Source: a bacterium
GTDB taxonomy: Bacteria > Actinomycetota > Acidimicrobiia > Spongiisociales > UBA5794
Assembly: GCA_024228555.1 (NCBI GenBank)
Contig: JAAETI010000912.1
Span: 24,016 to 88,015 of the forward strand
Length of the DNA stretch: 64,000 bases
Direction: 5' to 3'
The notes under the pieces are model-generated. The model did no database searches and was not told the origin of the DNA. It was given only the letters and a program-made list of their open reading frames with translations. Below, piece by piece: positions 18,985 through 28,160 of the stretch; position 1 is the stretch's first letter, and the number at the start of each line of letters is the position of its first letter. The position numbers and the translations under genes are program-made.

Positions 18985-19763
18985 GCGCCTTTCTTGCGAT
19001 CCTCCGAGTCACGGTTCGTCAGACGTTGCGTCTCAAGCGCGCCATCGGACTCGGCCTGCTTTCGCTCTCTGCGGCGTTCACCTATCTCCTGACCGCTCTT
19101 GGCTCGACCGCGTCGAGCAATACCGCCGAATTCAATCAGGAGCAGGCTTTTGACATCTTCCTCGGGATGACAGTCGGCACTTTTATGAACATCATTGTTC
19201 CTGTCATCACCTTGATCATCGCCACCTCGGTACTCGGCGACGAGAGAAGGGATAACACAATGTCGTTCTTGGTGTTGCGTCCGATCAGCCGCTTCACTAT
19301 CGGTACGGCCAAGGTAGCTGCCGGCTTCCTCGAGAGCTTTGCCTTGACCGCTGTAGGCGCTCTCGCTCTTGGGATACTCGCCGCAATGCGGATGGACACC
19401 TACGAGTACGTGGTGCCGATGCTGGTTGGCACGGCGATAGCGACCGCCTCCTACTCCGCCATCTTTGTACCCCTGGGCTACCTGCTCAAACGGGCAACGC
19501 TGATCGGCCTCACATACGTGTTTATCTGGGAGAACGGCATCGGCGCCGCCGTACCCGCCGTCGCCGGCCTCTCCCCGTGGCGAATCGGAGTCAGCGCCAT
19601 GGCAGGTATGGCTCCGGACCAGTTCCTTCGTGAACTGCCCGAGTTTGCGATCGGCTCGATAACACCCGGCGCTGGCGGTGCCGCTGCCAAAGCTTTGGTG
19701 CTGCTACTCCTCTCCGCGACCGCTGTCGGCTCGATCCTCCGCCGACGTGATCTAGCCAACTAG
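18981..19763 (+). CDS. ABC transporter permease
   Basis: Polytopic membrane protein overlapping upstream ATPase by 4 bp. Confidence 0.8.
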   Translation: MSAFLAILRVTVRQTLRLKRAIGLGLLSLSAAFTYLLTALGSTASSNTAEFNQEQAFDIFLGMTVGTFMNIIVPVITLIIATSVLGDERRDNTMSFLVLRPISRFTIGTAKVAAGFLESFALTAVGALALGILAAMRMDTYEYVVPMLVGTAIATASYSAIFVPLGYLLKRATLIGLTYVFIWENGIGAAVPAVAGLSPWRIGVSAMAGMAPDQFLRELPEFAIGSITPGAGGAAAKALVLLLLSATAVGSILRRRDLAN

Positions 19764-19810
19764 CCACCACGATCCCCCCCATTCGGGACTTTTGCGGCTA
19801 GCTTGCCGGG

Positions 19811-21463
19811 GTGCGCAAGGAAACCTCACTCGGAAAAAGGATGGGGACAGCGGCGCTGATCGTCTCCGGTGGCGTGCTGATCTCAAGGGTTCTCGGGCAA
19901 CTGCGCGAGGTCATCTTTGCGGGGCTGCTGGGAGCGTCTGCCTCCACCGACGAATATGTTGCCGCATTTCGGATCCCCGATTTCCTCAACTATCTCCTCG
20001 CCGGTGGGTTCCTATCAATCACGTTTATCCCCATCCTGTCTCGGTATCTCGCCGATGATGATGAGGAAGGCGGATGGGAGGCTCTCAGCGCCATCATCCG
20101 CCCCGTCGCCATTGCCATCGTCGGTCTCGTCGCCATTGGTTGGGTGGCGGCCCCGCACGTCGTCGAATTGGTCTTCCCCAGCTTCAGTCCTGAGCAAATC
20201 GACAACACCATCCGCTTCACCCGGATCATTCTGCCGGCGCAGGTCTTCTTCGTGCTCGGTGCGCTCTTCAGCGCAGTGCAATACACAAAAGGCGTGTTCA
20301 CCATCCCGACACTTGCGCCGATTATCTACAACCTGGGAATCATCATCGGCGGGGTGGCCTTTGCAATCCGCAGCGATGAACCGTCCGCCGAGGGCTTCAT
20401 CTGGGGAGCGCTCATCGGTGCTTTCATCGGCAACTTCGCCCTGCAATGGTGGGGCGCTCATCGCCTCGGGATGCGGCTCACCATGCGATTGCCGTGGCGG
20501 CAACCTGTCCTCAGGGAGTACCTGCTCATAGCCTTCCCATTGATGATCGGGCAGTCAATCGTCATCCTCGACGAGACGTTCATGACAGTGTTCGGGCAAT
20601 TTGTGGATGAAGGGGCGGCCACCGAGCTGAACTACGCCCGTCGCACCATGTTGGTGCCGGTCGGTGTCATCGCCCAGGCCGCCGGCGTTGCCGCCTACCC
20701 ATTCCTGGCCCGCCTCTTTGCCGAGGGACGCATTTTCGAGATGAAGAACACCGTCGACAAGGCAATGCGGTACGTCATCATCCTTTCGATGGCGGCAACG
20801 GCTCTCGTCGCCGCCATGACTGTGCCCATCGTGCGCGCTCTGTTCGAACGAGGAGAGTTCACAGAGCAAAGCACCCTGGGGACCGCAGAGGCGTTGTTCT
20901 TCTATGCGTTTGCCGTTCCGGTGTGGGGAGGGCTGCAACTCCTCAACCGGGCGTTCTACGCCCGCCGCGAAATGTGGACACCGGTTGTCATCGGAACGGC
21001 TGCCACAATCGCGGCTATCCCGCTGTATGTGATCTTGCAGAACACCTTCGGGCTGAGAGGTGTTGCGCTCGCCTCAACAATCGCTTTGTCGATCTACACC
21101 GGCATCCTCGCCTCGGTCTGGTATGGCGATGGCGATGGCCCCGGTCGCGCCGCCTTGCTGGCGTCACAGGTCGGCCGTGCGATCCCTCTCGCCATCTTGG
21201 CCGGGTTCGCCGCGTTTGGAGTCACCTACGGAATCGGCAAGGTCGTCGATTTCAGCGCCTTGGGTTCTCTGGTTACAACGCTGGTCTCGGTCATGTCGGT
21301 GCTTCTTGGCACTGTGGTGTTCGTCGGCGTCGCCGTCCTGCTGGGCGCCTTTCTGCACGACTGGCTCATGTCGCGCTACCAGCGACCTTCCGCCGAAGAG
21401 GTCCCCGACCCCAAGGCTCCGGTCGACAAGGCTCCGGTCGACAAGGCTCCGGTCGACGACTGA
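19811..21463 (+). CDS. murJ: Lipid II flippase MurJ (MviN family)
   Basis: SGGVLISRVLGQLREVIFAGLLGASASTDEYVAAFRIPDFLNYLLAGGFLSITFIPILSRYL. Confidence 0.92.
   Translation: MRKETSLGKRMGTAALIVSGGVLISRVLGQLREVIFAGLLGASASTDEYVAAFRIPDFLNYLLAGGFLSITFIPILSRYLADDDEEGGWEALSAIIRPVAIAIVGLVAIGWVAAPHVVELVFPSFSPEQIDNTIRFTRIILPAQVFFVLGALFSAVQYTKGVFTIPTLAPIIYNLGIIIGGVAFAIRSDEPSAEGFIWGALIGAFIGNFALQWWGAHRLGMRLTMRLPWRQPVLREYLLIAFPLMIGQSIVILDETFMTVFGQFVDEGAATELNYARRTMLVPVGVIAQAAGVAAYPFLARLFAEGRIFEMKNTVDKAMRYVIILSMAATALVAAMTVPIVRALFERGEFTEQSTLGTAEALFFYAFAVPVWGGLQLLNRAFYARREMWTPVVIGTAATIAAIPLYVILQNTFGLRGVALASTIALSIYTGILASVWYGDGDGPGRAALLASQVGRAIPLAILAGFAAFGVTYGIGKVVDFSALGSLVTTLVSVMSVLLGTVVFVGVAVLLGAFLHDWLMSRYQRPSAEEVPDPKAPVDKAPVDKAPVDD
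21413..21457 (+). repeat. 15-bp tandem repeat x3 (AAGGCTCCGGTCGAC) encoding KAPVD repeats at MurJ C-terminus
   Basis: Three perfect consecutive copies read directly. Confidence 0.95.
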
Positions 21464-21520
21464 CCGTCAGATCTGCGACAAATGAAGGAACATGCGTGGC
21501 GTCGTTTGCGTTGATCCAGC

Positions 21521-22543
21521 GTGAGAGCACATCGGACGACATTGGCGGCGACCGCCGCGGGCATCCTGCTCGTAGCGCTGTTTGCGGCGGTACTTCTCAC
21601 CAGTTCACCACAGGACAATCCACCTCCGTCGGTGCTGCGGGCCGATCCCAACCTGACCTACGACCCGGTCGAGGCCAACGAGCAACTGCCCGCCGGGTTT
21701 CGCCAGTTGCTCCGGCGCGACCAGATTGCACCTATCTACGACCCCGAGTTCGTCGCACCAGACGCCGTCGACTGGCCAGGCGAAATGCTGGTTATCGGCA
21801 TCGCTCTAGATGACGCAGCCAAGGCCTACCCGATCACACCTCTCAACCAGAGGGAAATGGTGATCGATTCCCTCAACGGCATCCCCCTCCTCGTCACCTG
21901 GTGACCGCTGTGTGCAACGGCGATGGTCCATCGCCGCGAACTGAACGGGGAAGAGATCGTCCTCGGCAATCAAGGTGCGCTGTGGGGCTCGGCCATGACC
22001 TGGTGGGATCACGAAACCGGCTCGATATGGAGTCAGCCGATCGGCGAGGCAATCGCAGGGCCCCTCAAGGGTGAACATCTCGAGTTGCTTGCGTCGACTC
22101 TCACGACATGGGATGCATGGCGTACCGCCCACCCGGAAACACAAGCACTTGATATCGAGGGTTGGCGCACCGCTTTCGACTTGTCCGACATGGCAGTCGT
22201 CGTCGATCTGGGGACGGAATCGACCGCATACGACATCCCGGCGCTGCGCCAAGTTGGAGTCGTCAACGATCAGGTGGCGGGGGTTGACATCGCCGTCGTC
22301 ATTGATCCCAACGAGGACTCGCGCTGGGTTGTGTTCAGCAGGCGTCTCGACGATGCCGTTGTCGATCTAGACCTCACTGCGGAGGGACTCGTCGATCGGG
22401 ATACCGGGAGTGTCTTCGATCCGTTTCTCGGGGTTGGTAGATCGGGACCTCTGGGGGATCAAACCCTCGATCGACTACCGGCGTTCACATCGTTTCCCGA
22501 GGACTACTTCACGTTCTTCCCAGAAGGGACTCTGTGGCCCTAG
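21521..22543 (+). CDS. DUF3179-type protein; candidate selenoprotein with in-frame TGA (21902-21904) as Sec in UPLC
   Basis: ORFs 21521..21904 and 21923..22543 are in the same frame; reading through TGA gives ...LNQREMVIDSLNGIPLLVTW-U-PLCATAMVHRRELNGEEIVLGNQGALWGSAMTWWDHETGSIWSQPIGEAIAGPL, matching DUF3179 layout (VT[WY]CPLC). Confidence 0.85.
21918..21936 (+). promoter_or_regulatory. Bacterial SECIS-like hairpin
   Basis: CGGCGAT-GGTCC-ATCGCCG, perfect 7-bp stem with loop GGUCC, loop starting 20 nt after the TGA. Confidence 0.75.
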
Positions 22544-22623
22544 GAGTGTGTTGAGCAAGTCCCGTGCAGGCTCGCCCCTGCCGAAGAGCCGGAACTGGGA
22601 TTGCTCGAGACACCTTTCTCCCG

Positions 22624-22984
22624 TCAGGATCTCCTGCAAGGATCGCGACCGGTCCCGGGGCTGGCGTGAAGGCTGAAGTCCTGAAGCACCTCAACCCGCA
22701 TGTCGAGGGGCGCTGTCTCTGCCATGCCGACGCGTTCTTTGCCAACCAAGATCAGCGGACCTCGGTGTGGATCGACAATCAACATCGTCTCTTCAAACCG
22801 CGGGTCAAACCCGGTCAGATACGCGAGGTTGACACTGTGCTCCCGATCGGCGAACACCACCAATCGTTCGTAGCCTGCGGCCGCCATCTGGGTCCGCAGT
22901 CGCGCCAACCGGCTCTGGTACACCTCGTGAGGGATATGCGGCATGGCGTCCGGCATCCCAAAGTCGGGCATCCCAGCTAGGCCA
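22624..22984 (-). pseudogene. Truncated creatinase/prolidase N-terminal domain (M24 peptidase remnant)
   Basis: MPHIPHEVYQSRLARLRTQMAAAGYERLVVFADREHSVNLAYLTGFDPRFEETMLIVDPHRGPLILVGKER...; no catalytic domain; apparent frame change after LQDFS into QPRDRSRSLQEIL. Confidence 0.55.
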
Positions 22985-23011
22985 GACGGGGGCTGCGCAT
23001 CACACTTCTCC

Positions 23012-24691
23012 CTATGGGAACGACGGTGTCCAGTATTCCACGCTCTGTCCGCGTTCGAGGGTGGCAAAGGAATTGGCGGCAACGTCGAAATACTCGTCGA
23101 CGCCGCCATCTGGCCAAGTAACTCGCACCACAGCCTTGCCGGATTCGCCAAGCCCGAAGTGGAGCCAACCAATCTGATCGCCGGCGTGGCCGCCACCAAT
23201 TGTGACCTCTCTCACAACGACAAGCTCCCCGATCTCGACCTCGATCCATGAGCTAATCGCATCGGGATTAGTCCCAGGTTGGGTGAGCTGGATGGCAATC
23301 CAGTTACCTATCTCCGCTGGTTTGCTTGAACCGCCCGACCCAAGGTTGCGCCAGACCTGTACGTTCTCGATCCGGTTGACGACGAGGATGTCGAGGAGCC
23401 CATCGAGATTGAAGTCATGGACCGCCGCTCCCCGGCTGCGCGCCAAGCTGGCAACTCCAGCCACCGCAGCGTTCTCTTCAAAGGTGCCGTCCGGCTGACC
23501 AAGGAGAAGATTGTTGGGGTCCGCCATCGCATACTCCGGCATCGCTTCAACATTGCCCTTGGTGATGAACAGGTCGAGGAAGCCGTCGTTGTTTACGTCC
23601 TGGAACTCTGGATGCCAGGCGGTCGACGGGAGAACATCGTCACCAAGAAAGGGACGATGTGCGGTGACTCCACGCCGGATCGCGATGTCGCCGTAGTCGG
23701 GTTGCTCGGCACCTTCCTCGAGTGTCTGCAGCTTGTTGTCACCCTGGCTGGTTATGAAGAACTCCGGGTAGCCGTCACCGGTCACGTCCTGGCTGGCGAG
23801 ACCCATACCCCACAGCTGGATATCGTTCCACCCGTCGGCCTCGGTGTACAACCTCGGTTCTTCCCCTGCCCTGATTCGCCACATCTGCTCGGACCCATCG
23901 ACGTAGTAGTGGCGATCATTGGCCACCCGCAGATCTCGTCCTCCCGAGCGATCCCAGTCGGCAAACAACACCGACAACGTGCACCACCCCGGCAACAGTG
24001 CCGTTGCCGACTCGTACCTGGCTCCGCCGGGACGCAGCAAGGCGTTGTCGGCGCAGGATGCGGCTTGCTCCCTGTCGACCGGCCAATCGAGGTAGTTGCC
24101 AAACGCCAGAGTTGGCAAGGTGTTCCCAGATTCCCACTTGGCGCTAAATGCGGCGGTCCACTCCTCACCACCATCGACACTCCACACTTCGTTGGCCCTC
24201 TCGAAACGGCAGTCACCAAGGCCACGTAGCATCACGTTCTCACCAAGACGGAGTACCGCAAGGTCAAGATACCCATCGGAATCGACGTCGATTGGGTACG
24301 CACCAAGGACTGCCTCTAGGTCAGTCACTGGATTTGAGATCGGAGAGAATCGCAGATCGCCGCCGACCGGGCTCTCGTTGACATACAGCGTGGCAGCGTT
24401 GGACCCACCGGCAAGGAACAGATCGGAACGGCCGTCGTCGTTGCAATCGAAGGTTGCCACCCCACCGCCGACAAAGAACTCAAAGCCACCGGCATAGGCG
24501 TGGTCTATGCCCGACGTCATCGTCTCCTCGACAAACACCGGTGCCGGCAACGCCGTATCTGGTGTCACTGCTCCGGTGCGACCCAGATACACAAAGGCTG
24601 CACCGGCCACAAGCGCCAGCACAACGAGGACGACGACAACTGTCCCTATCCGTAACCCAGAGCCGTCATCAACCACCGCCGGCCCCCGCAT
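23012..24691 (-). CDS. FG-GAP/VCBS repeat protein with C-terminal ASPIC/UnbV domain (CRTAC1-like)
   Basis: Repeats: DCNDDGRSDLFLAGG, DVDSDGYLDLAVL, DVTGDGYPEFFIT, DVNNDGFLDLFITKG, DFNLDGLLDILVVNR; end GEIGELVVVREVTIGGG...VRVTWPDGGVDEYFDVAANSF-type. Confidence 0.85.
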   Translation of the reverse strand: MRGPAVVDDGSGLRIGTVVVVLVVLALVAGAAFVYLGRTGAVTPDTALPAPVFVEETMTSGIDHAYAGGFEFFVGGGVATFDCNDDGRSDLFLAGGSNAATLYVNESPVGGDLRFSPISNPVTDLEAVLGAYPIDVDSDGYLDLAVLRLGENVMLRGLGDCRFERANEVWSVDGGEEWTAAFSAKWESGNTLPTLAFGNYLDWPVDREQAASCADNALLRPGGARYESATALLPGWCTLSVLFADWDRSGGRDLRVANDRHYYVDGSEQMWRIRAGEEPRLYTEADGWNDIQLWGMGLASQDVTGDGYPEFFITSQGDNKLQTLEEGAEQPDYGDIAIRRGVTAHRPFLGDDVLPSTAWHPEFQDVNNDGFLDLFITKGNVEAMPEYAMADPNNLLLGQPDGTFEENAAVAGVASLARSRGAAVHDFNLDGLLDILVVNRIENVQVWRNLGSGGSSKPAEIGNWIAIQLTQPGTNPDAISSWIEVEIGELVVVREVTIGGGHAGDQIGWLHFGLGESGKAVVRVTWPDGGVDEYFDVAANSFATLERGQSVEYWTPSFP

Positions 24692-26552
24692 AGTGGACGA
24701 CCGCTAGCTCCCATGCAGCCCGACCTACAGCGGAGCCAACGACACGACCCTCCAAGTCATCGGCGGCTACGTGGATACCGCCGTAGAGCCGGGAGCGGCC
24801 CGCTTGATCAGCCGCATCAAAGTAGGTGCCCCATTGAAGGACGATGTCGTCTTCCGGCCCCGACTCGAATTCGAAGGAGTCGGCGGGGATCGTCCATTCA
24901 CCAAGCCCACCGGGGAAGAACGGATCGCCGGTGTACGCGGTGAGAACCTCGGCCGCCGCCCGACTGAACGCACTGTGGCCCGACACATACGCCGCAAACG
25001 AAGGGGTTACGAACGTCGGCAACTGATACGGCACCCAATCGACGGCCAGGATCCACTCGACGCCACCGATCTCTGTCTCAGGGTCGTCAGGGTTGCCTGC
25101 CCATGCCAACAGTGCGATCTCTCCCTCGTGGCCCGCAAGCGCAACATGGCGTCCGCCCGCCCCTGTGCTCTCCTCGGTGATGATTTCGATCAGCCCGTCC
25201 ACGAGGGGCAGGCCATCGGGGTGGTGCGACGGAAGACTGGGATCGCTCGACTGTCCGAGTCCACCCATGTAGCGGATCATCGAGATCGGACGCACATAGT
25301 CGTAGAACCCCTTGGTCCCCCAGGCGACAATGGCCGCGTCGTGGGTAGCACCGTTGAGGGCGAAGTACAGCTTGACGTCCCATTCGAGACGATCGACCAC
25401 ATCACCGGATCCGCCGATTCTCAGATCAGGGTCAATCAGATCGGAGACTTCATTCGCCAGCGTGTTCCAATGCCCAGGCGGGGTTTCGGAATCGGGACCG
25501 TCAGCCCAGAACTCGGCAACCGCCCTGGCAAACTCAGCCTGGTTGACGGGGTTCTCGGCATAGCTCTGGCCGGTCGCCGGATTGGCTGGATGCCCCGTGC
25601 CGTCGTTGGCTCCGAGCGAGTTTGCGCCAAGGGTGCGTGGCGAGATATCGATCGTCACCTCAGCTCGCGGGTCAAGAAGGCTGCTGATCTGAATGACCTC
25701 TACAACGGATTCTTTGAATACGGAATCAGTCTCGGGGTCGCCAAGGTGGGGCGGGGGCCCTGGGTCAACAGGAACGCCATCAGCCTTGGAAGCCGGAATG
25801 GCAAACCCGGTCACATATCCCCAGTGCGGTCCGATGAACTCCTGCGTGCCGTCGACTACGGGGATCCCGTTCTGCGAGATCATGTTTTCGATCTGTAGCG
25901 GCTGCCACCGATTCGGATCGACCATATCAGTCCCCGACTCGTTGACAATCAGCGCCTCGTTCACGGGAGCATATGACCCATCGACGTAACCATCATCCTC
26001 CCGAGAGCCATCGGTCAGACCGTGCTCGATAATCGCCGCTGCGATCCGGTTCCCAATGGCAGCGGGGCTATCGCCCTCGATCGTTGTCACGTTGAGCGGG
26101 TAGCACATCGATTCCATCAGAGCGTCGAACTCCGGGATCGAGTCAGAACCGCCGGCGGCCTCGACGTATCGATGCTCCGCTACTCGATAGGCGGCGTAAC
26201 TGATCGCCTCATCGCGGGCAGCTGCAACATCACCAGCGCTGTGCTTCTCTGCAAAGAACGCCCCAACTGCGTCGGGGTCATAGACAGCCCAGGCATCCCA
26301 CATTGCCGCAGAGACATGGAAGAGATTGCGGGCGTGCACGGTCGGTGCAGGAAGATCGCGCCGCACTGCGTTCAAGACTGACTCGTCCCAGCGACGGGCG
26401 ACCGACCACGAATCGCCTCCACTCGGGTGGCAAGCCGCCGAGCTATCACTGGTCCTTGTGAGTAGAAGCCAGCCGCCAAGGACGGCGACGAGGACAAGTC
26501 CGAGAAACAAGAGCGACGCTTTGGATCTGCCGGTTGGCATCAGGGCGTTCAT
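24669..26552 (-). CDS. Vanadium-dependent haloperoxidase-like (PAP2-type) protein
   Basis: FAAYVSGHSAFSRAAAEVL and SRLYGGIHVAADDLEGRVVGSAVGRAAWE resemble the SGH and GxHxxxDxxxGR active-site motifs. Confidence 0.75.
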   Translation of the reverse strand: MNALMPTGRSKASLLFLGLVLVAVLGGWLLLTRTSDSSAACHPSGGDSWSVARRWDESVLNAVRRDLPAPTVHARNLFHVSAAMWDAWAVYDPDAVGAFFAEKHSAGDVAAARDEAISYAAYRVAEHRYVEAAGGSDSIPEFDALMESMCYPLNVTTIEGDSPAAIGNRIAAAIIEHGLTDGSREDDGYVDGSYAPVNEALIVNESGTDMVDPNRWQPLQIENMISQNGIPVVDGTQEFIGPHWGYVTGFAIPASKADGVPVDPGPPPHLGDPETDSVFKESVVEVIQISSLLDPRAEVTIDISPRTLGANSLGANDGTGHPANPATGQSYAENPVNQAEFARAVAEFWADGPDSETPPGHWNTLANEVSDLIDPDLRIGGSGDVVDRLEWDVKLYFALNGATHDAAIVAWGTKGFYDYVRPISMIRYMGGLGQSSDPSLPSHHPDGLPLVDGLIEIITEESTGAGGRHVALAGHEGEIALLAWAGNPDDPETEIGGVEWILAVDWVPYQLPTFVTPSFAAYVSGHSAFSRAAAEVLTAYTGDPFFPGGLGEWTIPADSFEFESGPEDDIVLQWGTYFDAADQAGRSRLYGGIHVAADDLEGRVVGSAVGRAAWELAVVHYAGAGGG

Positions 26553-26597
26553 CGTAGCCTTGCTGCAACGTGGGCATGCGGCCGCCGGCCGGCAGGG

Positions 26598-27836
26598 CTA
26601 GTTGGCAGCATTGGCCGGATCGTCGATAAGTTCTGCCAAAGCCAGCTCAGATGCACCGACCAGCGTGGCGTTCTGCCCGACGACGCTCTCTTTGATTTGC
26701 ACCATCTTCCGCGAAGCGTGCAGCGCCCGGGACGCACCTTCGTTTACAGAGTGCTCCAGGTACTCGAATAACCGGTGATAGAGCCCTCCGAGCACAATCA
26801 CCTCCGGGTTGAAGAGATTCACGATGTTGGAGATGCCGACACCGAGCCAGTGTCCGGTGTCGCTGATTGCCTGCAACGTATCCGCATCGCCGCCGGCAGC
26901 CAGCTTGACGACTGCATCCACCGCCTCGAGACCGCTGACCGCGGACAGGGATTCGACACGCCCCAGCAGCGCCTTCTCACCCGCCTCCGTCTCCCAGCAA
27001 CCAGTTGCCCCGCAGCGACATTCATGCCCGTCTGGGTTCACAAACATGTGTCCCACTTCTCCTGCGTAGCCGGCTGAACCCAGCAGCGGAACACCGTCGA
27101 TGATCAATCCGCAACCGATGCCAACCTCAGCACCGATATAGACAATGTGGCTGACCTGGCCAAGGCCGCCTCTGCGATGCTCGCCGAGCGCACCGAGATC
27201 TGCGTCGTTGGCAACGTGGACGGGCACATTGAGATCGAGAGTGTCTGCAAGCATCTCCCCTAGCGGCAGTTCTCTCCACCCCAGGTTGGGGGCAAGGTGA
27301 ACAAGACCATCGTGCCGCCGCACAATCCCGACGATGGCAGCCCCCATCCCCACAAGGTTGTATTGCGCCGGCAACGCACTCAACAGCGGGCGGGCCATTT
27401 CGGCAATGTCATTCACGGTCGTCTGAGGGTGGAACTGGCCGCGAGATCTAGCAATCCTGATTTGGTTGAAGACGTGACCGCCCAACCCAACCGTCGCAAC
27501 CGCCATCGAATCAACCGAAACCTCTACGGCAAGGACCACGGCGCCCTCAGGAACAACCTGGGCTACCGGCGATGGCCGACCGGGACCAGACCTTGTTGTG
27601 CCACGCGCCTCGGCAACAAGACCCAGGTCCGACAACTCACCGATGAGGTCGGCAATCGTCGAACGATTGAGGCCGCTAAAAGCAGTCAACTGGGATCGGG
27701 TGGCCGCTCCGCCGAGGTGAAGGTGCTCGAGCACCGTGGCCAGGTTGTGGCGGCGCAACTGATCTGCGGCGACGCCGCGCGGTGACCCATTCGCCGGGCC
27801 CGCTTTGCCATTGACCAAACTCAACCCGACCTCCAC
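26598..27836 (-). CDS. ROK family transcriptional regulator
   Basis: N-term wHTH RRHNLATVLEHLHLGGAATRSQLTAFSGLNRSTIADLIGELSDLGLV; ROK CXCGXXGCXE motif HECRCGATGCWETEAG. Confidence 0.92.
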   Translation of the reverse strand: MEVGLSLVNGKAGPANGSPRGVAADQLRRHNLATVLEHLHLGGAATRSQLTAFSGLNRSTIADLIGELSDLGLVAEARGTTRSGPGRPSPVAQVVPEGAVVLAVEVSVDSMAVATVGLGGHVFNQIRIARSRGQFHPQTTVNDIAEMARPLLSALPAQYNLVGMGAAIVGIVRRHDGLVHLAPNLGWRELPLGEMLADTLDLNVPVHVANDADLGALGEHRRGGLGQVSHIVYIGAEVGIGCGLIIDGVPLLGSAGYAGEVGHMFVNPDGHECRCGATGCWETEAGEKALLGRVESLSAVSGLEAVDAVVKLAAGGDADTLQAISDTGHWLGVGISNIVNLFNPEVIVLGGLYHRLFEYLEHSVNEGASRALHASRKMVQIKESVVGQNATLVGASELALAELIDDPANAAN

Positions 27837-27840
27837 GTGG

Positions 27841-27867
27841 TTTTGTTGGATTGTCCACTATATAACG
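27841..27867 (+). promoter_or_regulatory. Operator-like direct repeat copy 1 (TTTTGTTGGATTGTCCACTATATAACG)
   Basis: 21/27 identical to copy 2 at 27996; lies just upstream of ROK start codon. Confidence 0.5.
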
Positions 27868-27995
27868 TTGCCGACGTGCATGCCGAGCCGACGGGACAAG
27901 CATGGCCAGACGGTGAGACCGATCGCAGTACATCGAAGGCCCAACGAATCGGGCCCATCACCATCTCAACCGTCTCAACGCGACATCACATCAAC

Positions 27996-28022
27996 ATTTG
28001 TTGCATTGTCGAACATATAAGG
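27996..28022 (+). promoter_or_regulatory. Operator-like direct repeat copy 2 (ATTTGTTGCATTGTCGAACATATAAGG)
   Basis: 21/27 identical to copy 1; upstream of ABC operon. Confidence 0.5.
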
Positions 28023-28070
28023 CGTATGCTCTGCAAATACGCTCACGCCCCGGTAGTGGGATGAGGGTAA

Positions 28071-28088
28071 GGGTGACGTCAGTCACCC
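28071..28088. promoter_or_regulatory. Perfect inverted repeat GGGTGAC-GTCA-GTCACCC upstream of sugar-binding protein gene
   Basis: 7-bp arms, 4-nt spacer, read directly. Confidence 0.5.
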
Positions 28089-28160
28089 GACTGATTGGCT
28101 AAAAACTAGCTAGGGTGCAAAAAGTCCCACTTGGGATACCACTCAGGAGGAGGAACCAGG

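Noticed and set aside
16258-19763. Two consecutive ABC ATPase-permease pairs as an unusual system
   Set aside because: Ordinary ABC-2-like export module duplication; nothing further supported by sequence.
21902-21904. Interpretation of the DUF3179 gene as a simple nonsense pseudogene
   Set aside because: The stop lies exactly at a conserved Cys, the rest of the frame is intact for 213 codons, and a SECIS-like hairpin is correctly placed; kept as a selenoprotein candidate, though assembly error remains possible.
22624-22626. TGA ending the creatinase fragment as another possible Sec codon
   Set aside because: Downstream frame is low-complexity Ser/Gly with no family similarity and no SECIS-like hairpin seen; a frameshifted remnant fits better.
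24771-25898. 375-aa plus-strand ORF
   Set aside because: Antisense to the haloperoxidase-like gene; shadow ORF.
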